Positions 45,662 through 56,895 are shown, counted from the first letter of the stretch. The stretch is 64,000 nucleotides of DNA from Phascolarctos cinereus (GCF_002099425.1 NW_018344015.1:11552501-11616500), one strand, 5' to 3'. The notes: generated from the letters alone by a model not told the origin. Program-made: numbers and translations.

Positions 45662-45811
45662 GGGATAGCTAGGTGGCACAGTGGATAGAGCACCCACTCT
45701 ACAGTCAGGAAGACCTGAGTTCAAATCTGGCCTCAGACATGCAACACTCACTAGCTGTGTGATTCTGGGCAAGTCACTTAACCCCAATTGCCTTCACCCC
45801 CCCAAAAAAAA
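45662..45811 (+). mobile_element. Poly-A type marsupial SINE, well preserved
   Basis: 'gggatagctaggtggcacag', 'gtcaggaagacctgagttca', 'aatctggcctcagacatgca', 'gggcaagtcacttaacccca' and a C-rich then A-rich tail. Same class as the SINE at 7383-7543. The 63-codon minus-strand frame here is its antisense. Confidence 0.92.
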
Positions 45812-46117
45812 GACATGAAGAAGTAAATATGAATACATTCCATCCTGCATTATTTCTAGGAATAATCTACACATATTAAAAAATACATTAATGGTAGTGT
45901 GAAACAGGAGCAAAGAGATAATTCTCTGCAGAAGACTACATCTTCACAGAAACATAATTAAGAAGTATAGAAAAGACCATATCATCATGGCGTTTATTAC
46001 ACATTGATGACAGAAATAAGTGACTGATTAGATAAAACAAAAGACAGTGTTAAAGACTTTTCTAAACCAACACATATTCCATGCAAATTTTTTGAGAAGT
46101 GGTAGTTTATAATGCTA
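45812..46117. other. Sequence without recognised gene or repeat
   Basis: Nothing recognised on either strand. Confidence 0.4.
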
Positions 46118-46338
46118 TGATTTCATTAGTGTAGAGAACTTCCATTGAAGAAATTCCTTATACCAATGCAGATCAACAATTTTTTTTCAACTTATAGCCT
46201 TAGAAAATTACCTGGACCACAGAAAGATTTAAAGGGCTTTTTTTTCCCCAGATTCATAAATCCAATAAGGGTCAAAGGTAAGAAATTAACCCAAATCTTC
46301 CTTACCCTGAGGTAAACTTTCTGTTATGAAATACTCCC
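46118..46338 (-). mobile_element. WSINE-type SINE, antisense
   Basis: The left part 'gaagaaattccttataccaa' and 'tgcagatcaacaa' matches the reversed WSINE 3' half; 'cttatagccttagaaaatta' and 'cctggaccacagaaagattt' follow; the right part 'aacccaaatcttccttaccc' and 'aaactttctgttatg' is the reversed tRNA-derived head. Confidence 0.65.
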
Positions 46339-46730
46339 TCTCTATGTATATGTTTAATGACTCCTTAATATATTCAATTATAGAGATAAGTGTTTAACAG
46401 TTATTATTATCAATTGTCAGTATGCAGTGAGGAGAAAAACAGGGAGACATATGCTTTCCAAAGGTATTTATCACTGCCATGTGTCCATCATCAATTCCAA
46501 CTGCAGGGGGCTTTCCCTGGAGATTGTATTATTCTCCAGATGCTCTTGCTTGTAGTGAAATTCAAATCATTTCTTCAAGTCCAGGAATACTACAGATTCC
46601 TCAATGAGATCCACAATGACTCAAAAGAAATTACAGTGGTTTAAAAAAAGGATTAAGAAAGCACATTTTTCTTATGTTGACATGCAATTGAATGGCACAT
46701 ATATTGAGAGAGTTCATTAGTTTAGCTACT
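46339..46730. other. Sequence without recognised gene or repeat
   Basis: An 84-codon plus-strand frame at 46390-46644 matches no family I know. Confidence 0.4.
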
Positions 46731-46936
46731 TACCAAGAATCAGGACGACCTAGATTTAAATCTTACCTTAGTCACTTACCACATGTATGAGCTTGGGCAA
46801 GTTATTAACCTCTGTTAGCCTCAGTCTCCTCATCAGTAAAAATGAAAATAATTATCACACCAGCCCCTAAGATTGTTATTAAGATAAAATTAGATATTTA
46901 TAAAATATTGTGAAATCCTTAAGACGTTATATAAAG
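46731..46936 (+). mobile_element. CORE-SINE (MIR-like) ending in a trinucleotide repeat
   Basis: 'accaagaatcaggacgacct', 'tatgagcttgggcaagttat', 'agcctcagtctcctcatcag', 'gatatttataaaatattgtg'. The end runs straight into (GAT)n, as in the copy at 13342-13590. Confidence 0.65.
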
Positions 46937-46967
<31 letters not shown>

Positions 46968-46982
46968 CGATGATGATGATGT
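46937..46982. repeat. (GAT)n microsatellite
   Basis: About 14 units with one GAC variant, directly at the 3' end of a CORE-SINE. Confidence 0.95.
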
Positions 46983-48504
46983 ATTAGGTGTATCTAGTGA
47001 ACACCTAGCTGTGTCCTGAATATAGCAGAAAGAAGTTTGCTCATGTTTATTGGAAATTGTGCTCCATTTTCAATGCTCAAAAATTGATTCTTATCTTGAA
47101 ACTCCTATATTTATCCCGGTAGCACAAGGCACCACAATTGCTACAAGTGTGTTTAGTCATTAAGGTATTCTTAAATTCTGGTCCTTTCCTCCCATTGATA
47201 CTATATGTCTCTATCATATAGCACTTGTCTCCCTAGAAGTGTTAAAACTGTCAGCGACTCGATGGGGAATGGAAAGACACATCATGTATACAGAATGTAC
47301 TGTCCAAGGTATACTACCAGTAATGAATTAAGAACGAAAATGGTAAAGCTATTATGTACTACATGTATGACTTTACAAAGAGCCAGGGCATTAATGGAGT
47401 AGAAGAGAATATCATATAGAAAGCCTGAGTTCAGCACTGATATTCATGAAATAATAAAACATTCATAAGAAATTCTCCAGTATGTTGGAAGCATCCTCTA
47501 TAAAGAATTTGTGGAAACACATGGGCAGGGGTTCAAAAGAATAAGCAGGGTTAGTAAGTAAATTTTGATTTATGTAAATGAAGGGTATGGCCCAAACTCA
47601 TTAGATCATATATATTTATGCATCAAAGCATTTAAAACATATAGCAAACAATTCAATGTTTTAAAATATTTACACGAGGAAAGTGTGTATTATAGAAAAG
47701 GAGGTTAAAATGAATCATTATCAATGAACAATTTATAGATCTAAGAGCAAACCCACATTTCATAAATACTTATAGGACAGATAGTGTTATCTTTTTCCAG
47801 GGACTGCAGTATTTCTTCCTGCATTTGTCTAAGGCTTGTGTGCTTATTTAGGCATTCTATTATCTTATCTCTACAGATGTTCTTTCTATTTCTTTCCTTT
47901 GTTATTTCTTTATTTAATACTTCTATTATATGGGTGATGCTACTAGCATTCCAATGTGTAACTTTCATTTTCCATCTCATTAGTCCATCTCCTTTTTTCT
48001 CCATTATTACTATTTATGAAATTCTGACTACTCCTCTTGGGGATCTTATGAGTAGTGCAGAAAGTATCCTCGGGGCTTTGGATATTTCAAAAATCTAGTT
48101 AATATTTCAGGTTGCTATCTTAAGGTATCTGCATCTCCCCTTTTCTATGGTATCTCAATTCTTTTAGAAAAGAGCTGCTACTGTACAATCATTTTGGAGT
48201 TTAATTTGCTGCCATTGTACATAAAGCATCACAGTCTAAGGCAGACTACCATTCCAAAAGGAGACAAGTAGGTTTTCATACCCTTTAACTAGGCTTCTGA
48301 GATATATTTTATAAAGGTCATTTTTCTAAAATTTTATATGCATTAGTTATTGTTAAGCCACTCAATAAAAATGTAGAATGGAAGCAAACACACGTCAGAA
48401 AGATACTGCATTTCTTATTTTAATTATATAAAATTATTAAGTTTTCAGGATTTTATAACATTTATGATGCTAGAGGAAGAAAACTAAGGACAATTTAGGA
48501 CAAG
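46983..48504. other. Unassigned 1.5 kb with protein-like frames on both strands
   Basis: Plus-strand frames occur at 47205-47402 and, in pieces, to about 47709 (for example HIYLCIKAFKTYSKQFNVLK). A minus-strand frame of 87 codons at 47741-48004 is rich in Lys and Glu and predicted helical (ITKERNRKNICRDKIIECLN). The plus strand over the same place gives 104 hydrophobic codons, as expected for the complement. I recognise no domain. This could be an old retroelement or pseudogene fossil. Confidence 0.3.
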
Positions 48505-48735
48505 AATTCTTATTTAAGTCTTGGGTCCATTGGTCAATCTGGTAAAGCCTGTGGACCCCTTCTCAGAAAAAAAAAATGTTTTTAAATGCATTAAATGAAG
48601 CAGGATAATAAAGAAATACAATAATATTGTAGGGAAAGATTGTTTTTTCTCATGCAAGTTCATAGGCCCCTAATATCTCTCCACAGACTGTGAATTTGGG
48701 GTATATGGACCTCCTAGTCTACAATCCCTAATATG
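48505..48735 (-). mobile_element. Non-autonomous hAT-type DNA transposon relic
   Basis: 'gggtccattggtcaatctgg', 'taaagcctgtggaccccttc', 'tgtttttaaatgcattaaat' and, near the right end, 'gttcataggcccctaatatc' follow the same element as 14293-14530 in opposite orientation. Terminal inverted repeats are decayed. Confidence 0.6.
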
Positions 48736-48897
48736 TTTTTAATAATTTAGGTATGTTTTCATATGAAGAGATACAATTCAACAATGCAAGTAAATGGACC
48801 AATATCTAGATTTAAGTCTTTAATGTGCTAAGGATTCAAAAGACAAAAGCAAAAATGAAGAGTATCTATTCTCTAAGATTTACATTTTTAGAAGAAA

Positions 48898-49108
48898 TTG
48901 TGGTATAGTAGAAAGAAAGCTTATCTCAGAGTTGCGAAACCTGATCTCAAGTATGATCCCTGATGCACTGTCTGTGTGAGTCTGGGCAAGTCATTTAACT
49001 TTTCAGTATTTTAGATAATTTTCTAAGATTTGAGTTACATAGGAGCTACCTATTTGCATAGTTAGAGTTGTCATCTGTGGAGGGGCATAAATCAATGAAA
49101 TCACAGAT
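48898..49108 (+). mobile_element. WSINE-type SINE nested in L2
   Basis: 'gtggtatagtagaaagaaag', 'gtgagtctgggcaagtcatt', then WSINE-like 3' sequence 'aggagctacctatttgcata' and 'aatcaatgaaatcacagatt'. L2 sequence with overlapping content lies on both sides. Confidence 0.6.
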
Positions 49109-49350
49109 TAAAAAGTTGGAGGGGACTTACATTCTATTGGGGAAATTGAACATGTGCGTGGATATATTAATACAACTTAATTTGAGAAAAGGGCACTAAA
49201 AAAAGAATACTGAGGAAAGAATTTGTAGAGGAGATGATTTAAGCTATGAAAAAATAGATTGAGGTAATAAGCAGCAGATTGAGGAGGCTTTAAATGTAAG
49301 ACAGAAGATTGCATTTGATCCTAGAGTCAATAAAGAACAATTGCAACCTT

Positions 49351-49800
49351 TTAAGCAGGGGAGTGACATGATAAGACCTGTATCTGAGGAATATTAACTT
49401 GACAACTATGTGAAGGATAGATTGGAAACAGGAAAGACTTTGCAGGGCTATCAATTAGGAGGGTATGCCAATAGTCTAGAAAAGAGGTGATGATATCCTG
49501 AACTAGGGTAGTGGTCATGCTATCAAAGAGAAGGAAATAGAAGGGAAATATGATATGAATGTAGAATTGGCAAATTTTGACAACTCTATGTCTATGGAAA
49601 TAAAGATAAAGGTCAAGGATAACTCCAAGTTTTTTTTTTAAAGAAAAGTATTGGATGACTGGAAAGATGGTGATCCCTCTGAATGAAATAGCCAAATTTA
49701 AAGGAAAACAAGGTAAAGTATAGAAGATAGTGGATTTTGTTTTAGACATGTTTGTTTGAGCTGAAGACAGGGAATTTAAGTGGCAATGTCCAGCAGGCAA
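49351..49800 (-). pseudogene. L2 ORF2 reverse transcriptase C-terminal remnant, open for 149 codons
   Basis: This minus-strand frame is in the sense direction of the surrounding L2. It holds MSKTKSTIF, KLGVILDLYLYF and MTTTLVQDIITSFLDYWHTL, which line up with the conserved end of the L2 reverse transcriptase: an MSKTK-I-F segment, LGVILD, then TTLV followed by SxLDYCNSLL in intact copies. The C of LDYCN reads W here. The catalytic motifs lie upstream, outside this frame. It is a dead fragment of an ancient LINE. The frame's survival is probably chance, since flanking L2 sequence is broken. Confidence 0.75.
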
Positions 49801-49883
49801 TTAGTGATGTGGAACTGATATTGAGGATGTTATCTATCTCTCTGGTTCTAGGTTTGTATCTATCTACATGTGAATATATTTAT

Positions 49884-49896
49884 GTATGTGTGTGTG

Positions 49897-49939
<43 letters not shown>

Positions 49940-49955
49940 ACACACACACACACAA
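49884..49955. repeat. TG/TA/TG/CA compound microsatellite with a perfect palindrome
   Basis: (TG)n, (TA)n, (TG)n and (CA)n in order. Bases 49921-49954 form a 34-bp perfect palindrome: 17 bases of TG repeat followed by their exact reverse complement. Confidence 0.95.
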
Positions 49956-50415
49956 ATAGCAAGTGATAATAATTGAGCTTGTGAGAGCTGATAAGTTTGC
50001 CTAAGTATATAAAGAGGAGATAACTCCCCACTGAACTTTGGGAGGCTTCTATAGTTGAGAGATCATGATCTAGCATTATTCTGAGAAAGACACATCACAA
50101 AATATTGGAGGAGAAACAGTAGAAAGCAGTATCATGGAAACAAAAGAAGAGGGAATATTTCAGAAGAAAGCTAGCCAGCAATGTTAAAAGCTGCAGAATG
50201 AAGTCATTTTGCAAATAGATCATAGACCAAGAAAATGCTGCTTGATTTAGCAGAAGGTCATTGCTAACCTGGAAGAGAGCAGGTGGTCAGGATAGAAGCC
50301 AGATGGCAAAGGTTTGAGAACTGAGTAGGAGATGAGAAAAGGGAGACAATGAGTGTGGAATTTTTCCTAAGAGTTCAGCTTCGAAATGAAGATCAGGGGA
50401 TATGGAAATCAAGTA

Positions 50416-51197
50416 AAGAATCTCAAATCAGCTCCTTCATTTAATTTCTATTACTATATTTTCCCAATGATGATTCCCAGTTTTCTTTCAAATGACTACT
50501 TTTCAAGAGAACTAGGAATCAGTGAAAATTGACAACTGTTGGGTCATAAAAATCAAGAGGCAGAAATTATCTTAAGGTAATGAGACATTTAATTCACACA
50601 TGTACTCTGAATGCATGTATAGAGGTAGCCCACCAGAGAGACCAGCATGCCCCTATATTCCCTCAACATTTGATCAAACAATTCTGGCATCTTCTCTTTA
50701 CCAAATGTTGTTCCTCAGTTGAAGTAATGTTGATGCAAGTCCTTTTTCTTATCTTAAAGATATTCTGGTTTTCAGAACATTCATAGAACTCATGCAAAAC
50801 AATCCTGCAATCTATCAGCAGCTCTGTTGACTCCTTTTTCTGCTTTGCAACTTTGTGAGTTGACATGAATTATTTTCTTTTATTGTAGTATTCTGTTATA
50901 GTTTTACACAAAAATTTAACCCTTCAGAATTTTACTGTATTTCATGCCAAACTGATTTTTCATCTATCACAGTTTTTTCTAGCCCTCTCTATTTACTCTC
51001 AGAACACTCAAATTTCCCCTTATCTCCCAAATTCCCTTAATATCAGAGATGTATTTTATTTTCCAATATATTTTTGTGCAGGACATGTCCAAGAGATCAT
51101 CATTTCTTGATACTTTATTATTGGACTTTTTTTTAGACTAGACTCATGAACCCTTTTAAGAAAATATTTTGTTACTAATATTGTTATTTTATTATTA
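50416..51197. other. Sequence without recognised gene or repeat
   Basis: Nothing recognised on either strand. Confidence 0.4.
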
Positions 51198-51345
51198 TAG
51201 AATCATAAATTCCATTTGCTGGAACCTTATAGGCCATCTCATCGCACTCCACAAATAGAAAATTAGAAATTAAGTGATTTCCTTAAGATCACAAACTCTG
51301 GTAAAGGCAGAGCTTGCACTAGAAGTTAAGCCTCCTGGCTAATAG
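51198..51345 (-). mobile_element. MIR3-type SINE, antisense (first of a pair)
   Basis: 'atagaatcataaattccatt', 'aggccatctcatcgcactcc', 'tgatttccttaagatcacaa', ending in a degraded head. Confidence 0.6.
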
Positions 51346-51404
51346 ATGCATGGCTAACCTGGTAGTGTGCTTTTCAGTGACTCCAAAGCTGTATGAATGA
51401 TTCA

Positions 51405-51635
51405 CTATTTTTTGAGCCCCAGGAGGGCAGAAACTCTCTCATCACTTAACACAGTGCTCTGTCATATGAGGTACATAGAATTATAGATTTAGAACTAGAA
51501 CTTTGACATCATGTAGTCCAAACTTTTCATTTTTGAGATGAGAATTACTTAGCTGAGGTGCCACAGATACTAACTCAAAGATCTGGGATGTTTACTCAAG
51601 TCTTCTATATCTAAAACAGTTCTCTTTCCATTGAT
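51405..51635 (-). mobile_element. L2 end (sense) followed by MIR3 (antisense)
   Basis: Bases 51405-51475 resemble a sense L2 end ('gagccccaggagggcagaaa'). Bases 51478-51635 are reversed MIR3: 'gaattatagatttagaacta', 'acatcatgtagtccaaactt', 'gttctctttccattgatta'. Confidence 0.55.
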
Positions 51636-52109
51636 TAATAAAGACTTGTTGAATTGAATTATATCAGAGTTATTTTGGAGTAATAAATATTTTGGAATAA
51701 TGGTTGAATTTAGCATTTGATTTTACTTCAATAGAATCCAGATGAAATTTTTCTTTCTACATTCAAACATTTCCTAAATTAGTTTTTGGCCATTTCAACA
51801 ACAGGGAAAACTGATCATCACTAATGTGGTATAAAAGTTTACTTTAAAAAAAAAAGAGCACTGCATTAGTAGTAGAGTGTGTAGTTCAGTTAATGTCACC
51901 AGTTTCTATAGAAAATTTAGGCACCCAAGTGTGTGTGTGTGTGTGTGTGTTCTATGACTCTCCTATTATGGAGCACTGCTTTAAGTTGTGGTGTCTCTCC
52001 TCAATTGGGACTCAAAAATACTTTTTTCATACAGTTTTGCAGTCATTAAAAGCATGCTATGATGCTAATTATATGTATATATAATGTTTATGTGTAAATA
52101 TGTGTGTTA
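51636..52109. other. Unassigned; contains (GT)n at 51929-51950
   Basis: About 11 GT units. No gene or transposon recognised. Confidence 0.5.
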
Positions 52110-52275
52110 CACTTCACTACAAAATTCTGAGGTATGTATCAATTATTTTTACCCATAATTCATAGATGAGGAAACTGAAATTGAGAGTAGTGAAGTATCA
52201 CAACTAAATACTAAAAAGCCAGTACACAAATCTTATGACTCTCAGTCCATGGTTATTTCCAGTACATTGTACTCT
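52110..52275 (-). mobile_element. MIR-type SINE, antisense
   Basis: 'catagatgaggaaactgaaa', 'tgactctcagtccatggtta', 'ttccagtacattgtact' are reversed MIR core to head. Confidence 0.6.
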
Positions 52276-52919
52276 CACTTAGGCTATTACATGTTATGCC
52301 TCATACCCAACATACTAAAATCTTCAAAGATCTAGTGAGAGCTAATCTACTAGTACCTTGAAACAAATTTGCCCCTTTCATTCATTGACTCCATGAAGGG
52401 CATTTTTTCTTTAGTTATTTTTTTTTTGCTTGTTTGCTTGTTTGGGTCTTTTAAGAGGTAAAGGTTTTTGATCACATAGTAAAGTTTTCCTACTGCTTTT
52501 TTGTTTACTGATTCTGTAAATTTTACTATATCTATCCATTTGGTAATTACGATTGGATTCAATGAACAGATAAAAATAAAAGATTAAGATAAAAGCAACA
52601 TTTTTGCCATATTTGAATTTTAGAGCTAAAATACTTGTTTAGGCAAATGAAAGGTGTGTGATAAACTTCAACTTTGCACTATCAACTATTTGCTTTCCTA
52701 AGAAAATGGTTATTGGAATTCAAGTTTCCAAAGGAAGCACACATTCTGATGATAATTGAAATGAAATATTTCAGACTTCTCACATGCAGCTGTGTGCAGA
52801 TTTTTTTTTTTGTGGAACTTCTTCTGTGTTAGATTTTACTTCATTAGTACATTGAAGAGAGTATCAAGGGAACTTTTAAGTGTTTAATTTGCTAACAAAA
52901 TTAGTGACTGACTCTATGT
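52276..52919. other. Sequence without recognised gene or repeat
   Basis: T-tracts at 52418-52427 and 52801-52811. No repeat or exon recognised. Confidence 0.4.
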
Positions 52920-53265
52920 GGGATTTACAGATGAGGAAACTGAGGTTTTGAGTTTTAGGGACTCTGAGACCCATGCTTCCACAACTAGCAAGTGTCAGAG
53001 GTGGGATCTATGTTGTTCCATGATGGGGGTAATTATAGTGACTGTACTTTTGATCTTACTGGAATGGGAACATCCTGCTGAGGAAACTCCCTTTACCACT
53101 ATAAAATAGCACCTTAGTTACAATTTATAATCTTAGAACATTAAAAATCTAGGTGATTTCCGCAGGATTACCAAGCCAATAGATGGAGAGGCAACACTGG
53201 AATCCAGTTTTGCTTTATTTTTTCTTAACTCTCGGGGCATTTTTCTCTCTATTATACACATTGAC
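52920..53265 (-). mobile_element. Two MIR/MIR3 SINEs, antisense
   Basis: The first, 52920-53015, has 'acagatgaggaaactgaggt' and 'aactagcaagtgtcagaggt'. The second, 53125-53265, has 'atcttagaacattaaaaatc', 'gcaacactggaatccagttt' and 'ttctctctattatacacatt'. Confidence 0.6.
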
Positions 53266-55034
53266 TGTCAAATGTTTTATGTAGAAAATTTCATAGGAAT
53301 TAATAGAATTTAAAATATTAATAGCATTGATAATTTCACTCAGGACAAGTATTCTCAACATACCTTAAGATTCTATGGAAAACATATGTGAGAAATTGTA
53401 GAATAGCTACATTCCAATACTCATCATTGCCTTATTATTCACTTTGTGAGTATTCCAATTTATTTTCTCTTTACTTGTCCTGAATGTGTTTCCTGAGAGA
53501 CTGTTGGAAACCTTTGTAATGAGCCTCACTTTAGAACATAGTTCTGATCCCAGTTCCTCCCCCAAACAAACTCCTTTTTCCACAAAACTACAATAGAAAA
53601 ACAATCTTCTGGGCTAAAACACAAGTTATTTAGGATGCAAAAACAAAGCAAAACTCCATTGAATTATACTTTAGGAAAATTAATTTTTTAAAAAATGTTA
53701 ATATTAGTTTCTATTTCTTGTAACAAAAATATAAATAACCCAATAGTATTTCCATTTCATTTTTAGGTATCCTACTTTTTAGGGGGGGAACCAGGGCATT
53801 TGATAGATGAGCACAATGGCCTGAATAGATTTTACACTTTGGAATTTCCACCACAAGAGATCATATTTGGAATTTTAAAATTTCAAAAAAAACAATTATT
53901 TTCTTATTAGCCTTATTGTTATAACAATATTGAAAAAAACTGAGCAAGCTTATAATTTATTACACAAATTTAACCCACTAATCTCAGTTTTTCTTGACTC
54001 TCAAAAAGATTCAACATGTCTCAAAATATTTATCAAGAGAATGTTTCAATGTTTTTCATTGAACTTTATAGCTAAATAACTCTTAAATTATAAAGAATAT
54101 AACATGATTCAAACTCATCAAACTTAGAGACAAACAGAAAACCAAATTGCCAAAAACATTTTCTAACAGTATAATTATAAGACATTTTGTTATATTGTAA
54201 AATACTCTCTCACATTCAAAGTAAGACCATAAAAAATCTCTCTTTGTCAAACTAAATCAAATTTGTGATGGGTATTCTAATGCATTCTTAATTTGCAGGT
54301 CAGTACCAAATTGCTTTTACTTACTATGTATTTTATATAATTTTGATCTTAATTGGATAAGCACTTTGCTCTGTTTTCTTTTTTTTTTTGTATTAAAATC
54401 ACAAAAAGTGTTGATATTTTTCCTACCCAACCCCAAGGAACAAAGGTATGGTGGATAAAGTTCATTTAAAAATCTAGATGTAGCATGATAAAATTGCTCC
54501 CTAATGAATAGTTTTAAAGAAAAAAAATAGTTTATAGTAGATCTCTTGTTTGTTACCGTGCTTTTATTTGGTAAAAGAAATTCCCCCATTTTCACTATCA
54601 GTGACTTTCAAAAAACCTTTTTCTTCCTTTAGGAAAGAGCCCATAATCCATAGTGAGATGTCTTCTTAAGGTCATCTGTGTAATGTTGGCTTCTGATCAT
54701 TTAAAGATTGAGAGATTAACCCCTGGGTGCCAAATAATTATGAATGCCTAGTCAGGACCATGGACTGCACTATATACTAAGGGACCTACTCCTGGCTGGT
54801 CCTTAACAACCTTCCAGTTCTGATTTTGCATCAATGGAATGAACTCATTTCATTTGGAGGACCCAGAAAAATTTATATGATTTAGGTGAAAATATTGGTG
54901 GTAATTTTCCTATGAAACCTGTTTTTAAAATAATACCCTCTTCTTGGAGGACAAAATATAAACTTTTTTTTCATATTAGAGGTTGTCATTTTGCAGAAAT
55001 GATAATCTAAATGAAGTAAACACTAACATCACCG
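53266..55034. other. Repeat-free 1.8 kb
   Basis: No repeat, exon or RNA gene is recognised. A short block at 54690-54830 has more even composition than its flanks but matches nothing I know. Confidence 0.35.
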
Positions 55035-55200
55035 TAAGATAATAGATTTAGTACTAGAAAGAAACTTCCAGATACTTTCATTTTACAGAGGAATAAAATG
55101 AAGCCCAGAGATAAAGTGATTTGTCCAGCATCACACATATTGCCAGGTAAAGCCAGGATTCAAACCTGGGAACTTTTACTTTGCTATCTAAGGTATTTTT
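55035..55200 (-). mobile_element. MIR3-type SINE, antisense
   Basis: 'taatagatttagtactagaa', 'cattttacagaggaataaaa', 'gtgatttgtccagcatcaca', 'aggattcaaacctgggaact'. Nearly complete. Confidence 0.75.
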
Positions 55201-55684
55201 TCTACTTTGGTGTTTTCTATATTTTTTTAAAAAAATTCCTTCAAAAATCTCTAATTGTATCTGTGTGGATGTTCCCACCATTAATAGAAATTCCATTCCC
55301 ACTATACCATAAAAGACAATTTCATAAATCTCTGTTAAAAAAATTGTATTTCCTATTGGTGAATATTATGAAATCCGTAGTTATGATTTTTTCTAAAAAA
55401 AGAGAAATGTAGTCTGCCATGGGCTATATTTGAAATAATTTCAGTTCTGCAGTACCTTCCAGAGAGTACTATGCTCCACTTGTGTGGCCTTCAAGGGTCC
55501 CTTATCTGTTACTTCTATGACATGATGAGATTTCATCATAGGATTTTAGTGGAGGCTAATTTTAGACCATTGAAACATATAGATATCTATATTATTTTAC
55601 TTATTTTTAAATGATAATCTAAACTAGGCTAGCTGTAGAAGTTGAAACAAACCTTTTTATTAAAAATTGATATTGATTAATAAA
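55201..55684. other. Sequence without recognised gene or repeat
   Basis: Nothing recognised on either strand. Confidence 0.4.
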
Positions 55685-55870
55685 AGTAAAATACCAACCA
55701 ATCAACCATTATATATCTACTAAAACTGTATTGGGACCAGGAAGTATGCTAACCTCTAAGTTCAAAAAATAAAAAAATAAATGGCCTACATTCAAGAAGC
55801 TTACATTCTTATAGGGGAAATCACATATGCAAAAATCGACATATACATGATAAATACAGTGTAGATGGAA
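55685..55870 (-). mobile_element. L2 3' end, antisense
   Basis: 'aaccaatcaaccattatata', 'ggcctacattcaagaagctt', 'acattcttataggggaaatc' follow the reversed L2 terminus. Confidence 0.65.
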
Positions 55871-56204
55871 GCCTTTTTTCCTAGTAAAGTTATTCCCTAG
55901 TGTTGACACTTTTAAGAAATGTGTTTACTCTTAAGTCCAGTGGTGGGTAAAGTGTGTAATATTTGGTTACTTATACTGTTGAGTCTTCTGAGTAATAATT
56001 ACCTACTTGGCATAGGAAATGCAACTTGTACTAGATCAAGGGAATAGGTTTAGCAGCCAGAAAATCTGCCTTGTCATCAGACTGCCCTTTGAAAAATTGC
56101 AATTAACTGGAACTAAATATTTTGGAGCTGAACGTCATAATGCACTTAGCTAGATTTAGATTAAGATACAAATATAAATATGTACAAGTACACATATAAA
56201 TATA

Positions 56205-56247
<43 letters not shown>

Positions 56248-56290
56248 TATACACACATTCACACAAATACATAGATATATGTACATCTAT
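55871..56290. other. Unassigned, then TA-rich microsatellite
   Basis: A (TA)n tract lies at 56198-56242, flanked by imperfect TA/CA repeats from 56165 to 56290. No gene recognised. Confidence 0.6.
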
Positions 56291-56500
56291 AGGCAGCAAG
56301 TTGGCACAGGAGATAGAGTACCATATTTGGTGAAAGTAAATCCTGAGTTCAAAAATGGCCTCAGACATTTAATATGACCCCAGGCAAGTCACTCAATCTC
56401 TGCATACTGTAAACGCTTACAAGATATTTGACCCTGGGCACATCAGTTAACCTCCATCTGTTTCAGTTTCTTTATCTATAAAATGAATATAACATTAATG
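56291..56500 (+). mobile_element. tRNA-derived CORE-SINE with a duplicated middle
   Basis: Head 'aggcagcaagttggcacagg', 'cctgagttcaaaaatggcct', then 'gaccccaggcaagtcactca'. After about 45 bases the same type of block appears again, 'gaccctgggcacatcagtta', followed by 'cagtttctttatctataaaa'. Either an internal duplication or two overlapping SINEs. Confidence 0.65.
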
Positions 56501-56509
56501 TTAACATTA

Positions 56510-56790
56510 ACTAGGTTCAAGGGATTCAAAGACAAAACAGGAAAGAAAGATAAAATCCCAAGCTTCCAAAAGCTGACAGTCTACTGGAGAATATAGCATC
56601 TACAAATGCTTAAAAACAAAAAAATTTGAGAAGGAAAGAATGCTAATAACTAGAAGGATAAGGAAATGTTTCCCTAGGAAGGTACTACCAAAGTTGATCC
56701 TTTAAGGAAGCTAGAGTTTATCAAAGATGGAGGCAAGGATGGATTGCATCCCAGGAATGGAAGATAGACTACGCAAAGATAAGGACAAGA
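56510..56790 (-). mobile_element. L2 3' part, antisense
   Basis: 'gggattcaaagacaaaacag', 'caagcttccaaaagctgaca', 'gtctactggagaatatagca' and 'gaagctagagtttatcaaag' fit the reversed L2 3' region. Confidence 0.5.
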
Positions 56791-56895
56791 CAGATGAAAA
56801 TCACACTTCTCCCAGACAACCTTTAAGAAGGCCCTGTTTTTATTCTATCTTTCTTTTACTAAACAATTTAGAGATGGAATACCCATGCCCTAACT

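Larger units (their letters stand above)
48800..50415 (-). mobile_element. L2 LINE, 1.6 kb, antisense, holding a SINE and a TG/CA repeat
   Basis: The longest L2 in the window. From left (3' end) to right it has 'aaggattcaaaagacaaaag', 'acttacattctattggggaa', 'tttaagcaggggagtgacat', 'tctagaaaagaggtgatgat', the frame at 49351-49800, then 'agaaagctagccagcaatgt', 'ggtcaggatagaagccagat' and 'gggagacaatgagtgtggaa'. A SINE lies at 48898-49108 and a microsatellite at 49884-49955. The 5' part of ORF2 is missing. Confidence 0.8.

Noticed and set aside
45596-45787. 63-codon minus-strand frame
   Set aside because: It is the antisense of a well-preserved tRNA-derived SINE.
47570-47709. Zinc-finger-like reading (C-x-x-x-AF...H)
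   Set aside because: Only one His and no paired Cys, so it does not satisfy the C2H2 pattern.
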